DNA of 64,000 nt from Phyllobacterium zundukense (lineage in GTDB: Bacteria; Pseudomonadota; Alphaproteobacteria; Rhizobiales; Rhizobiaceae), in contig NZ_CP017940.1 of assembly GCF_002764115.1 (NCBI RefSeq), forward strand, positions 2,950,501 to 3,014,500, read 5' to 3'. The notes beneath the pieces were generated by a model, which saw only the letters and a list, made by a program, of their open reading frames with translations, did no database searches and was not told the DNA's origin. How positions within the stretch are numbered: position 1 is the stretch's first letter; each line of letters starts with the position of its first letter. This document shows positions 27,455-34,988 of the stretch, in pieces. Position numbers and translations under genes: made by a program.

Positions 27455-27672
27455 GCTTCCCGCCTCCTTACAGATGCACACCCCGGCAACAGCATGTTTT
27501 ATCATATCGCTCATCAAGTGGCGAATTTTTGCGCTGACTGAGCGCGCCTGGCGAATCAATCAATGTGCTGACCAGAATATGCGAATTTCGATAATGCCGA
27601 GAGTGCACAGCATCGGTCAACTCAATCGAATTCTGTATGTGGATATCTCGTAGGGGGAAATTCTTCAGGGGA

Positions 27673-27692
27673 AAGTGGTGCCCAGACGCGGA
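27673..27692. repeat. left attachment repeat (att) of the integrative element
   Basis: The sequence AAGTGGTGCCCAGACGCGGA is identical to 45076-45095, which contains the last bases of tRNA-Phe including CCA. Outside these 20 bases the flanks differ, as expected for the crossover core of a tRNA-targeting integrase. Confidence 0.88.
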
Positions 27693-27798
27693 ATTACTTA
27701 AGCGTGTAACAACAATATGTTACGCGAAAGTGGGACAGCATCGCGTCCAGCACGTTTGTTATGCTTTCTAACTTCTCAGTCCCACTACCCTACCCCAC

Positions 27799-27829
27799 AA
27801 AAAAATGGGCCGCCCATGAAGGCAGCCCA
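27799..27829 (-). terminator. rho-independent terminator on the minus strand
   Basis: TGGGCCGCC (27806-27814) and GGCAGCCCA (27821-27829) form a nine-pair stem with one mismatch and a six-base loop. On the minus strand it is followed by a run of seven T (A at 27799-27805). It insulates the left end of the element from minus-strand transcription. Confidence 0.65.
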
Positions 27830-27859
27830 ATAAAAGTTTCAAGGAGAATAGCATAGACC

Positions 27860-29389
27860 ATGGCAAAACCATTGTCAACTAAAAAAGATACAATCGACGA
27901 AGATCGTTCACAAAATGTCAAAAAGCCTGGCGGTTTGCTTGACCAGTGGAATCTCGTGCGAGCCGCTACACAGGACGATAGATTGAGCCGTGGAGACATA
28001 GCGGTTCTCGTCGCCATCCTTCAAAGGTACTGGCCGAAATTCGGCAACGGATGGGCTTCTATAGACATGCTTGTTGAGATGAGCGGTATGAGCCGTCGCC
28101 AGATTGTTCGCGTTCTCCGATCGCTCCAAGACACTGGTTATGTAGACGTCCTGGCCAAGGGGCGTCGTGGAAGGGCAACCGTTTTCTTGCCGAACTTTTC
28201 ACTTGGATATCGATTCAGTGACATGCATGGCACCGAATCAAACGATAACAATTTAGGTGACACAGATGGCACCGAATTGACCGTATTGGGTGACATAGAT
28301 GGCACCGTATCACCCCTAATCGGTGACACAGATGGCACCCCCTCCTACTTACGTGACCGTCCTACAAGGGACGGGAATACGGTAAGTAGAACTGAAGATG
28401 CCCATGGCATTGCGCAGCTTGGCCCTGTGGGGGCCGCCGCGCTGCCAAGGGACCCGAAGGAAGAGTTTGATGAACTCTATAAAGCTTATGGCTTGCGACG
28501 GAAGCGTGCCGAGGCAAAGTCTGTCTATGAGAAGATAGCACCCGATGCTGACCTGCATGCCAGGATGGTTGAGGCTGCCGGCCACTGGCACTCCTCATAT
28601 GAAGAGAACGGCACACACATAAAGTGGCGAAAGCACCTGCATTCATGGCTTGCCAAGGAGTGCTGGGAAGAAGATCCGCCTGTCGCATATGTGGACGCCA
28701 AGGAAGCCGCGATCGCCAAGGCCAAGGACCGCGGGCCTAAGCCGGCCGCACAAATAGTGGCCATCCTCCCTGACAGGAATCTTCACGAGATGCGTATTGT
28801 CGGAGTTAGCCAGGAAGGCAACGCCAATTCAGAGCAATGGCACGTCATTCTTGAATTGGCCTATATCGAGGGCGAACTCGCGGGACAGACTGTTGTGCAT
28901 GACTTGCACGTATTCAACGCAGCCGGTCCAGCGAAGGGGAACTCCGCTTGGACTGTACTGTGCAAAATCACCGAATTGTCATTCAACATAAACGATCTAA
29001 AGGGCCGTGCTGTCAAAGTGATGAACTTGCCCGATGGTGGCATAGGATTTGCCCGGTCCTTCCTGCCGCCATCAGAAGAGATTGTCGAAGTTGCGATCGT
29101 TGGTGCGAAGGCATCTCCTGTCGAGCCAAGCTCGGACGAGGAGTGTCTCGAAATCCTCATGATGACGGATGACGACATAAACCTTGAATGGTTCGCCATG
29201 CTGAAATCCAATGACATGAAAGAGCAAGCGGATGATCAGCGAAGGATTGCAAGTCTGCTCACCGCCGTTGGTGTTACGGGCGTTGAAGATGAACGAGACC
29301 TGATCGGTAAGAGACTGAAAATTATAAAGTGGGGCAAGCAGGTGAAGGAGTTTCTGCCCTATCAGGGAGATATGGCTCGCGCCGCCTAA
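27860..29389 (+). CDS. replication initiator-like protein (lambda O type) with intragenic iterons
   Basis: 509 residues. Residues ~30-115 form a winged helix (LSRGDIAVLVAILQRYWP, then MLVEMSGMSRRQIVRVLRSL) like those of phage replisome organisers and RepA-type initiators. Residues ~120-165 contain a repeated Gly-Asp-(Thr/Ile)-Asp-Gly-Thr peptide that is the by-product of four DNA iterons. A second domain (about 195-270, EEFDELYKAYGLRRKRAEA) and a C-terminal domain (about 310-500) follow, possibly an oligonucleotide-binding or helicase-loading part. AAGGAG lies upstream of the ATG. It is the first gene after the left att, and the layout matches an origin placed inside its initiator gene. Exact family not recognised. 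Confidence 0.7.
   Translation: MAKPLSTKKDTIDEDRSQNVKKPGGLLDQWNLVRAATQDDRLSRGDIAVLVAILQRYWPKFGNGWASIDMLVEMSGMSRRQIVRVLRSLQDTGYVDVLAKGRRGRATVFLPNFSLGYRFSDMHGTESNDNNLGDTDGTELTVLGDIDGTVSPLIGDTDGTPSYLRDRPTRDGNTVSRTEDAHGIAQLGPVGAAALPRDPKEEFDELYKAYGLRRKRAEAKSVYEKIAPDADLHARMVEAAGHWHSSYEENGTHIKWRKHLHSWLAKECWEEDPPVAYVDAKEAAIAKAKDRGPKPAAQIVAILPDRNLHEMRIVGVSQEGNANSEQWHVILELAYIEGELAGQTVVHDLHVFNAAGPAKGNSAWTVLCKITELSFNINDLKGRAVKVMNLPDGGIGFARSFLPPSEEIVEVAIVGAKASPVEPSSDEECLEILMMTDDDINLEWFAMLKSNDMKEQADDQRRIASLLTAVGVTGVEDERDLIGKRLKIIKWGKQVKEFLPYQGDMARAA
28218..28339. repeat. four iterons inside the replication gene (putative origin)
   Basis: Consensus GTGACAYAGATGGCACC at 28218-28234 (diverged centre), 28257-28273, 28290-28306 and 28323-28339. 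The last three are spaced exactly 33 bp, about three helical turns. Including the preceding G where present, the unit is an imperfect dyad, GGTGACA facing TGGCACC. Spacing in multiples of three keeps the reading frame. Four dyad iterons within the initiator gene are the arrangement known from phage lambda O/ori. Confidence 0.75.
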
Positions 29390-29393
29390 AAAG

Positions 29394-29441
29394 AAAATGG
29401 ACCGCTGCTGGGGTGGGGGAGAAATAGCAGCGGTCCATTTT
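29394..29441 (+). terminator. strong rho-independent terminator after the replication gene
   Basis: A perfect 16-bp stem, AAAATGGACCGCTGCT at 29394-29409 with its complement at 29426-29441, and a 16-base loop. The stem ends in TTTT on the plus strand and, being symmetric, could also stop minus-strand transcription. Confidence 0.8.
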
Positions 29442-29677
29442 AAGGAATTGCAACTGGGGTGTCGTTGCAATTGGTGCTCACATGGGAGGAACACAGATAT
29501 AAAATACTACCGCTCAAGCTGCGCACAAACTATGCAAATTGTCGCACAACAACGCACCAACGCCGCATAAAAAAGCAAGGAGGCCGCTGCATGGCCGTAT
29601 AATGAGTAACGCCCCGATCGTCAAACCGAGGCGCTGTAATTGTTATGCAAGCTAAGTGCGACATCTTGCTGGAGACT

Positions 29678-30049
29678 CTACTCTATGCAGTCCTTCGCAG
29701 CCTCGCCCGTCGCAGCCGCTGTCTTTTCACCTTTCTGCTGAGCCATCACGTCCTGCCCCGACGTAGCCAGGTTTTTGTCTACAGTGCCTCCCTGTTCGGC
29801 GAGCGGTGTTGTTGTACCGGATTTCTTAGCGGCCTCTGCGCTGGTAGTCGTTGTGCCAGTGCTTGCTGCCCCCGTTTGGGTCTCGCTGTTGGCAGCATTT
29901 TCCATCGGAGCATGTGTGCCGTCCTTTGCTATACCTTGTTTGGTTTCGCTTTTTACGGAACCCGTTGTATCAGGGCATGCAGCAATTGCCGTGCCGGATG
30001 CAAAAGCTGTAGCTGCTATAGCGGTTATAATCAAAGCAATGGATTTCAT
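29678..30049 (-). CDS. exported Thr/Ala-rich hypothetical protein
   Basis: 123 residues with a clear signal peptide (MKSIALIITAIAATAFASG, cleavage after AIA near residue 23). The mature part is low-complexity and rich in Thr, Ala, Gly and Lys, with single Cys residues at both ends (near the cleavage site and at the C-terminus) that could form a disulphide. A GGAGGAG site lies upstream. Similar small exported proteins are common in rhizobia; I know no function for them. It is separated from the replication gene by a terminator and is carried as cargo of the element. Confidence 0.65.
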   Translation of the reverse strand: MKSIALIITAIAATAFASGTAIAACPDTTGSVKSETKQGIAKDGTHAPMENAANSETQTGAASTGTTTTSAEAAKKSGTTTPLAEQGGTVDKNLATSGQDVMAQQKGEKTAAATGEAAKDCIE

Positions 30050-30234
30050 TTGTAATTCTCCTCCTTGGTTATAGGGAGAAACTAACTTATGGGCCTTTTG
30101 TTCCTAATTTGTTTCATTTCCAACGGTGGACGAGGGCTTCATATAATCGGGGCCAAAGTGGAGTCCAAGGCACGCCAAGCCCGAATAGATGACGCCCCAC
30201 GTGAGCAGGGCGTCAAAGTCTTCTGGGAGGATGG

Positions 30235-30525
30235 TTAAGCCAGGACTCTTGCCGGTGTCACATTGGTGGATAGCCAAGCGGCCGCCTCCCTTGTGGCTCC
30301 AGTAATTTCCCAAGTCGCCCCTCGGGGTAGTTCGATGACAGCAAGAGAGTCGTCACCATCTAACGCCGTGAGGATCGCATCCAGAACTGCCTGAGCTGAA
30401 GCTGGCGACAAAACCAACCACATGGACTCCTGTAACCTGACGGCACCGGATTTGGTCAATAACTCGATGACCGGCCCATAGTCCCGAATTTTATGTAGGT
30501 CGTATGCTGCTATGAAACTGTTCAT
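30235..30525 (-). CDS. stand-alone Cas2-like (SinR-type) ferredoxin-fold protein
   Basis: 96 residues from the ATG at 30525 (AAGGACG upstream). It matches the Cas2-like layout: first strand FIAAYDLHKIRDY, a helix (GPVIELLTKSGA), then VRLQESMWLVLS, and later ILTALDGDDSLAVIEL. Stand-alone members annotated SinR-family or Cas2-like occur outside CRISPR loci. No Cas1, other cas gene or CRISPR array exists in the window, so adaptation is not its job here. Cas2-fold proteins include VapD-type RNases, so a nuclease or toxin-like role is possible. It lies directly beside the large non-coding repeat array (30786-31741), transcribed away from it. Confidence 0.65.
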   Translation of the reverse strand: MNSFIAAYDLHKIRDYGPVIELLTKSGAVRLQESMWLVLSPASAQAVLDAILTALDGDDSLAVIELPRGATWEITGATREAAAWLSTNVTPARVLA

Positions 30526-30785
30526 AGTTTTAGGCGTCCTTATTGCCAGAGTGACCTTCAGGACGTAGAACCGAGATGCAACCCTCAGCACTGAGTCCCT
30601 GACGACACCTGTTGACAAACTAAGTGCCGATAGAAGGCGGGCGGCGGATTCGTCGCTTGTCTTCTAGTCTATGGTGATTCAAATGGGACGCAATATGGAG
30701 CGAGAACAAAACGTGATTTACACCACATCTTGTGGGGATAGACATGTGAATTGCGGTGATAACCCGCAGCGTAAGTTCCGATAAT

Positions 30786-31380
30786 ACGATCTGGCAACCT
30801 ATAAACGTGACGGGGTTGAAATAAACACCGTTCTCATGGTGTTTACCCGTGAGAGGCACTGCGCACCCACGAGGCTTCAAGTCCCTAATGGGTGAGGGTA
30901 AGCTTTTTACCGAAACTTTGCCAAAAAGGTGTGGCAGGTTGTCACACCATGTCCGCTTTTTGGGTTTTGGTAGAGAGTATAATGAGGGGTGACCCTGAGT
31001 GCCTCGGAGTTCAACAAAAATGTAGCATAGGGTTGGAATTCCACGATCTCGCAACCCTATAAAGGTGAAGGCGCACAAAACACCATTCCCATGGTGTTTA
31101 CCTATGAGAGGGTAGGCCTACCATGCGCATTCAACTCCCTAATGGATGAGGGATGAAAAACACGCAGCATAACCTGACTTTCTGCAATCTCACGGAGAGT
31201 ATAGTGAAGGGGTCGGCAAAAATATTTTCCGAGACCGTCCCTCGTATAGGGACTGTAGCGTTATCTAGTGTAGGACTGCAGCGCCAAAAAAATAAATATC
31301 CGTTTAAAATCAATGGGGGATGGCCAATTGTGGCAAAAACAGCCAAAAAGCCACAATCTCACAACCCTATAAGAGTGAGA
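30786..31380. repeat. repeat family B preceding family A hairpins
   Basis: Copies at 30786-30810, 31043-31068 and 31353-31380 with consensus ACRATCTSRCAACCCTATAA followed by a GTGA element. Each lies about 10-13 bases upstream of a family A hairpin, giving a B-A module with 257 and 310 bases between successive modules. TATAA within the unit could act as a promoter element, but this is unproven. Confidence 0.7.
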
Positions 31381-31452
31381 GGGTAGGGAAAACACCACTC
31401 TCATGGTGTTCATATATGAGGGGGTGAAATAAACTACACTCCCATGGGGTTT
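30823..31452. repeat. repeat family A: four 22-base hairpins with TCYC loop
   Basis: Copies at 30823-30844, 31078-31099, 31390-31411 and 31431-31452. The consensus is AAACACCAT, a TCYC loop, then ATGGTGTTT: a nine-base stem and a four-base loop. Copies 1 and 2 keep the stem (copy 1 with a G-T pair next to the loop), copy 3 has end mismatches and copy 4 is degenerate. Each is followed by TATATGAG- or TGAGAGG-like sequence. Confidence 0.75.
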
Positions 31453-31741
31453 ATATATGGAGGGGCGGCCCTAACTCCCCACTCGCAACGTTATCTAGTG
31501 TAGGAAGATATTTTTCTAAGCCATATACAGTCGCGTAGGGACTGTAGGGTATTACGGTATAGAAAGATATTATTCACAACGGTGGCGGTCACATAGGGAC
31601 TATGACGTTAACTTATGTAGGAAAGAAAAAGGCGGCATGAAAACCTGACTTTTTCGGAACTCGTCACCCTATATATATATAGGGTGCAGGGAAACGCACC
31701 GTCCCTCGCATAGGGACTGTGACGTTATCTAGTGTAGGAAG
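31235..31741. repeat. repeat family C: five hairpin-plus-tail units
   Basis: Copies at 31235-31275, 31482-31507 (tail only), 31527-31566, 31587-31625 and 31699-31741. The best copies start with GTCCCT, five bases, AGGGAC (a six-pair hairpin) and continue into a conserved tail CGTTATCTAGTGTAGGA. Copies 3 and 4 have changed stems that still pair (AGTC with GACT; GTC with GAC). Confidence 0.75.
31665..31686. repeat. 22-bp perfect palindrome
   Basis: CACCCTATATA is followed directly by its reverse complement TATATAGGGTG, without a loop. The alternating AT centre would extrude easily from supercoiled DNA or bind a dimeric protein. It lies inside the repeat array just before the last family C copy. 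Confidence 0.8.
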
Positions 31742-32067
31742 AAAACTTCCACCACCAGGTCCACTGCTTCGGTATTCAACACGCTCTTAATTAGAGACAG
31801 TGATACCACCCCAAAGTTTAGGCTCGCTCACGCGGGCCTTTTTCTATTGCTGTGTGTTCTTGGCGGTTCCCACGGCAACGGCGCTCGTATCTTTAGCGGG
31901 CCGAGCGCCACCCCTTTTGTGTGACTGCGGATGTACCAGCACACAGATATCACCAACGCCCGCACACGTTGGTCGATCTCGCGCCGCGTCTTGTGATCTC
32001 CTCCGGACGCGGCGCTGCAGTTTTTTTACCCTCAACAATCGACATTTTCCAGAAACGAAGGATCCCT

Positions 32068-32607
32068 ATGGTCACCACCTATCAAGCGGTCGGCGCTATT
32101 TCCGCGCGCGTTGGCTATCCAATCAAGCGAGTGCGGCACGTCGCCCGCGAGCTTACCGAAGCGGGTACGATCCCCGCAGGCGCCCCCGGAAAATCGCCTG
32201 AAATCAATCTAATCCACTTCTTAGACATCCTGATCGGATCGGCGCTCGACGTGCCTTTACGGTCCATTGCCACATCCGTCGCAGCCTACAAAGCCTTGGG
32301 CGAGCCTGGCCACGACGCTTCCAACATGCCAGCTTCGGTGCGAGCAAAGTATCGCACTGCGGAAGCGGTGATTAATCGGCTGGCCATTGATCTGGAAGGC
32401 GACAAGGCCCTCGCTAAGCTGAAAATCGAGATTGTCACGTCGTGGCCAGAAGTAGCCATTTTCGATGCCGATGGCGTGATTTTCCGTTTCCGTGAGGCGG
32501 GCGCCCTGCACGGCAATTGGCAGCATAGCGGTCACCGTACCAGCACCACCATCAACGGTGCAGCGATCGCCGCTGCAATCCGCGATCTTTTTGGAGATAA
32601 CAAATGA
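32068..32607 (+). CDS. phage-type DNA-binding protein, possible small terminase-like
   Basis: 179 residues from the ATG at 32068 (AAGGA upstream). The first ~55 residues look like a winged helix (YQAVGAISARVGYPIKRVR, with a wing near AGTIPAGAPGK), followed by a helical middle (SIATSVAAYKALG) and a C-terminal part with IFDADGVIFRFRE. It opens an operon of overlapping phage-like genes ending in a prohead protease, the position where small terminase or Nu1-like proteins often sit, but I do not see diagnostic residues. The next gene overlaps its stop as ATGA. Confidence 0.5.
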   Translation: MVTTYQAVGAISARVGYPIKRVRHVARELTEAGTIPAGAPGKSPEINLIHFLDILIGSALDVPLRSIATSVAAYKALGEPGHDASNMPASVRAKYRTAEAVINRLAIDLEGDKALAKLKIEIVTSWPEVAIFDADGVIFRFREAGALHGNWQHSGHRTSTTINGAAIAAAIRDLFGDNK

Positions 32608-32834
32608 GCCTTTTGAAAAAGACACCATCCGCGGCGCCTGCATTTATCGTTCCATCACTTTCAAACAGCCTTCCAGCTTATGCAGAGCTTCTGGCAAAAC
32701 AGGTCGCGCTGCAAACCGAGCAATCCGCCCTTCTTGCTGAGCGCCGTGAGCTTGAAAAGGCCATCGCCGCAGACACATCTCGCGAACTCCCGAGCAAGGT
32801 TGCCGAGCTTTTGGGCGATGCCCCCCGGATCTAA
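32604..32834 (+). CDS. small coiled-coil phage protein, first part of a split gene
   Basis: 76 residues, with the start overlapping the previous stop (ATGA). The sequence is a helix with coiled-coil character (LAKQVALQTEQSALLAERRE) and ends LPSKVAELLGDAPRI. The following frame (32818-33183) reads on as a natural continuation of the same helical protein. A single-base change in the run of six C at 32821-32826 would join them into one protein of about 193 residues. Either the gene is frameshifted here or ribosomes shift or re-initiate. Function unknown. Confidence 0.55.
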   Translation: MSLLKKTPSAAPAFIVPSLSNSLPAYAELLAKQVALQTEQSALLAERRELEKAIAADTSRELPSKVAELLGDAPRI

Positions 32835-33183
32835 GGCGCTGAATCGCAAGCGGCTGTCCGAAATCAACGGCCAGTTTCAGACGCTTACGACCGCCCTCGA
32901 AATCCTGCGTCAGCGCATCGCCGACGCCCGTGGCAAGGCCAGCAGCGCCGTATGTGCATCGGTCCGGCCCGAATACGGCCGGCGTGTTGCAGCCATCGCT
33001 AAGGCGCTGGAAGCCGTGCAGGCAGCCCGCAATGAATACGCGGGTTTGGTTGACGACCTTGAAGCAGAAAATATTGCGTGGACTTCTCTCGTGCCGGTAG
33101 CGCTGGGCTTCCTTGGCGATCGCCAGGATGGTCACATTGCGCGCTTCCTGCGTGAAGCTCGCGAGGCTGGCTATGTCAATTGA
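32818..33183 (+). CDS. helical phage protein, second part of a split gene
   Basis: 121 residues if started at the ATG at 32818, inside the end of the preceding gene (17 bases of overlap). It is strongly helical (LSEINGQFQTLTTALEILRQ and VAAIAKALEAVQAARNEY). No good ribosome site is visible, which favours the idea that it is the distal half of a single gene broken at the C-run. It overlaps the next start by a few bases, so the operon is tightly packed. Confidence 0.5.
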   Translation: MPPGSKALNRKRLSEINGQFQTLTTALEILRQRIADARGKASSAVCASVRPEYGRRVAAIAKALEAVQAARNEYAGLVDDLEAENIAWTSLVPVALGFLGDRQDGHIARFLREAREAGYVN

Positions 33184-33355
33184 AAAGGCCACAGAACGCC
33201 GAGCCAAGGCAAGCAGGCAGATCAAACTACCAGGGAAATCCATGCAGTACGCTGCGACGGATCCGGTTGATATTGCCAGAACACTAAGGGCGAACTCCAA
33301 ACTGGGTCAAGCCGAGAAGAAGCTGGCTGCACTTGAGGCAAAGAATGGCCGATAG
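33173..33355 (+). CDS. small basic hypothetical phage protein
   Basis: 60 residues, ATG at 33173 overlapping the previous gene and ending within the next. It is rich in Ala, Lys and Arg (MSIEKATERRAKASRQIKLP and LGQAEKKLAALEAKNGR). No family recognised. The tight overlaps on both sides support it being a real gene of the operon. Confidence 0.5.
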   Translation: MSIEKATERRAKASRQIKLPGKSMQYAATDPVDIARTLRANSKLGQAEKKLAALEAKNGR

Positions 33356-33854
33356 CACGATCAGCGGCTACGCCGTCATGTTCGGCGATGAGACAATCAT
33401 AGCTGGCGAGTTTCGTGAGCGGATAGCGCCTGGTTGTTTCGCGCGCACACTGCGGGAAAACCCAGACGTTCTGGCTCTTCTTTCTCATGATAGTGGGAGG
33501 GTGCTAGGGCGTACGACTGCCGGCACCCTAACATTGCGCGAGGATCGTATCGGACTTTGGTTCTCACTCGAGGCTGACAGCACGACGCCATCAGGGCAAG
33601 AGGCACTCGGCACGGTCAGACGGCAGGATGTGCGGGGATGTAGCTTTGGCTTCCGTGTCCGCGCGGAGGAGTGGGACGATGGCGGCAATAGGTTGCCACT
33701 GCGTACGATCAAGGATGTCGATCTATACGAGATAACGTTGACTGCCACCCCTGCCTATCCGACGACGAGTGCGGCGTTGCGAGTTGACAGCAAGGCAGCA
33801 CGCCTCGTGAAGAAGGCCGAGAGCGACCTGAAGGCACGTGGCATTAGGGTGTGA
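33345..33854 (+). CDS. HK97-family prohead protease
   Basis: 169 residues from the ATG at 33345. Family features: ISGYAVMFGDETIIAGEFRE at the start, then the catalytic His in LLSHDSGRVLGRT, then the catalytic Ser in DVRGCSFGFRV, and the closing ITLTATPAYPTTSAALRV. These proteases mature the capsid scaffold of tailed phages. The usual neighbours, portal and major capsid, are missing; transcription stops after this gene. In a satellite it might act on a helper phage capsid; otherwise it is a remnant. It is the last gene of the 32068-33854 operon. Confidence 0.85.
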   Translation: MADSTISGYAVMFGDETIIAGEFRERIAPGCFARTLRENPDVLALLSHDSGRVLGRTTAGTLTLREDRIGLWFSLEADSTTPSGQEALGTVRRQDVRGCSFGFRVRAEEWDDGGNRLPLRTIKDVDLYEITLTATPAYPTTSAALRVDSKAARLVKKAESDLKARGIRV

Positions 33855-33966
33855 CGGGAGGGGTGGGTCAAATCGCTCCTATCGTCGCCGGCACAGGACC
33901 GGTGTGGCTCAACAGCGCGTTAAGCCGCAGGTTTTGACATTTATTTTTGAGTAGCCGAACTGGCCT

Positions 33967-34278
33967 TTAATGGATAACGGGGACGCTTTCTCCGCCTTGG
34001 GAATTAAGTCTCGCTTCGGTCAACAGCGCCTCACGCTCTAATAGTGGCATGTTTTTTACACGCTTAATCGATGTTGCGGATATTCGAAACTTACCGCAAG
34101 TTGGGCAAAAAAACTCAACGAAATCATCTTCTCGTGGCAATACTTCATGAACCGGTTCATCGGAAATGGGGCAATTATAATAAGTCTTCAGTTTGGTTTC
34201 CTCCACGTGAATGGAGTGTACACCACCAAGCGAGAATGCCCTAACTGGACTACCACCTAAAGCGAGGGGGGTACCCAA
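33967..34278 (-). CDS. small zinc-ribbon-like hypothetical protein
   Basis: Up to 103 residues, but the true start is unclear: no ATG with a ribosome site lies near the protein-like part, which begins around VEETKLKTYYNCPIS. It has one Cys in NCPIS and a CPTCGKF pair, a possible zinc-binding knuckle, followed by a helical end (SIKRVKNMPLLEREALL). No named family recognised. It lies near the TIR-like gene and may be part of the same defence-type cargo. Confidence 0.4.
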   Translation of the reverse strand: MGTPLALGGSPVRAFSLGGVHSIHVEETKLKTYYNCPISDEPVHEVLPREDDFVEFFCPTCGKFRISATSIKRVKNMPLLEREALLTEARLNSQGGESVPVIH

Positions 34279-34352
34279 AAAGTCGACGACCCCTTCGGCC
34301 TAGGGCCGGCGTGGTACCATCGCGCACGCATCCGCAATTCAGAATATGACCC

Positions 34353-34982
34353 CTACTCAGGTGCAATTAATCCGTGGCCACTCCTAATCCACGCCAACAC
34401 AAGCCTTTCATAGTCGGCATAAATCAAGTCGTCGTGCACCAAGTTTGCCTCTTGGGCAATATCTTCAAGGCCAGCAACAAACCGATCGTAACTTCCCAAC
34501 ACAAACTCTGATGATGGAATCGATTTACGCCTCGACACAGTCACCAGCCAGTTTCGAACGCGTGCAACCATCGTGCGTGGATCACCCGCATGGGGGGTAA
34601 TATCCATGCCTGCTAAGTCTGAGATGAATTGCTGATAGCGGTATGGTTCTACGTCCAAAATCAAGCAGCGCTTGAGCTTCTGATCGTCGTCCCCATACCG
34701 CTTTGCACCCATATACAAGCCTAGTTCCAGCGGCATATTGAAACGCGGGAGATTGTTGCCCGGATCCAGTTCTGTTCGCGAAAGATCATGAATACCGTAA
34801 CGACACTGTTCGATTATTCGATAAAGCTTGTCGATGCGGGTTTCCCCGCCATCATCCATCTCTCTTGCACATCGAACCCGGAAGCCGCAAGCCAAAACAC
34901 CAAATACCAAGGCATGGAAGCTGGGTAGGAAGGCATCGTCGAAAGGGCAATTGATAAAAACGTCCTGCGTCTTACTGGCCAT
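34353..34982 (-). CDS. TIR/nucleoside deoxyribosyltransferase-like protein, candidate defence effector
   Basis: 209 residues. Conserved blocks: VFINCPFDDAF at the N-terminus (first strand and loop), CGFRVRCAREMDDGGETRIDK, CRYGIHDLSRTELD, and FNMPLELGLYMGAKRYG. The Glu in PLELGL is in the position of the catalytic Glu of TIR and deoxyribosyltransferase folds, enzymes that cleave N-glycosidic bonds in NAD+ or nucleosides. This family is common in bacterial accessory regions, without a settled function that I know of. The small basic protein just upstream (34989-35186) is its likely constant partner. An NADase-type abortive-infection role is inference. Confidence 0.6.
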   Translation of the reverse strand: MASKTQDVFINCPFDDAFLPSFHALVFGVLACGFRVRCAREMDDGGETRIDKLYRIIEQCRYGIHDLSRTELDPGNNLPRFNMPLELGLYMGAKRYGDDDQKLKRCLILDVEPYRYQQFISDLAGMDITPHAGDPRTMVARVRNWLVTVSRRKSIPSSEFVLGSYDRFVAGLEDIAQEANLVHDDLIYADYERLVLAWIRSGHGLIAPE

Positions 34983-34988
34983 AAATCT

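Larger units (their letters stand above)
30526..32067. other. 1.5-kb gene-free region dominated by a structured repeat array
   Basis: No reading frame here has protein-like composition. The core 30786-31741 is a mosaic of three repeat families listed separately plus a 22-bp palindrome. The part 31745-32067 leads into the phage-like operon and probably contains its promoter. The region is AT-richer than its neighbours and packed with short hairpins, suggesting an RNA gene array, a packaging or replication site, or a multi-operator region. Confidence 0.6.

Noticed and set aside
27673..27692. Remnant of a second tRNA-Phe gene
   Set aside because: Only the last 17 tRNA bases are present; this is the expected att repeat, not a decayed tRNA.
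30786..31741. CRISPR array next to a Cas2-like gene
   Set aside because: The repeats are of three kinds with irregular spacing (40 to 310 bases) and there are no uniform spacers, no leader and no cas1.
31800..32201. Open frame upstream of the phage-like operon
   Set aside because: Composition is Ser/Arg/Pro-rich out-of-frame sequence, it overlaps the better-supported gene starting at 32068, and no ribosome site is present.
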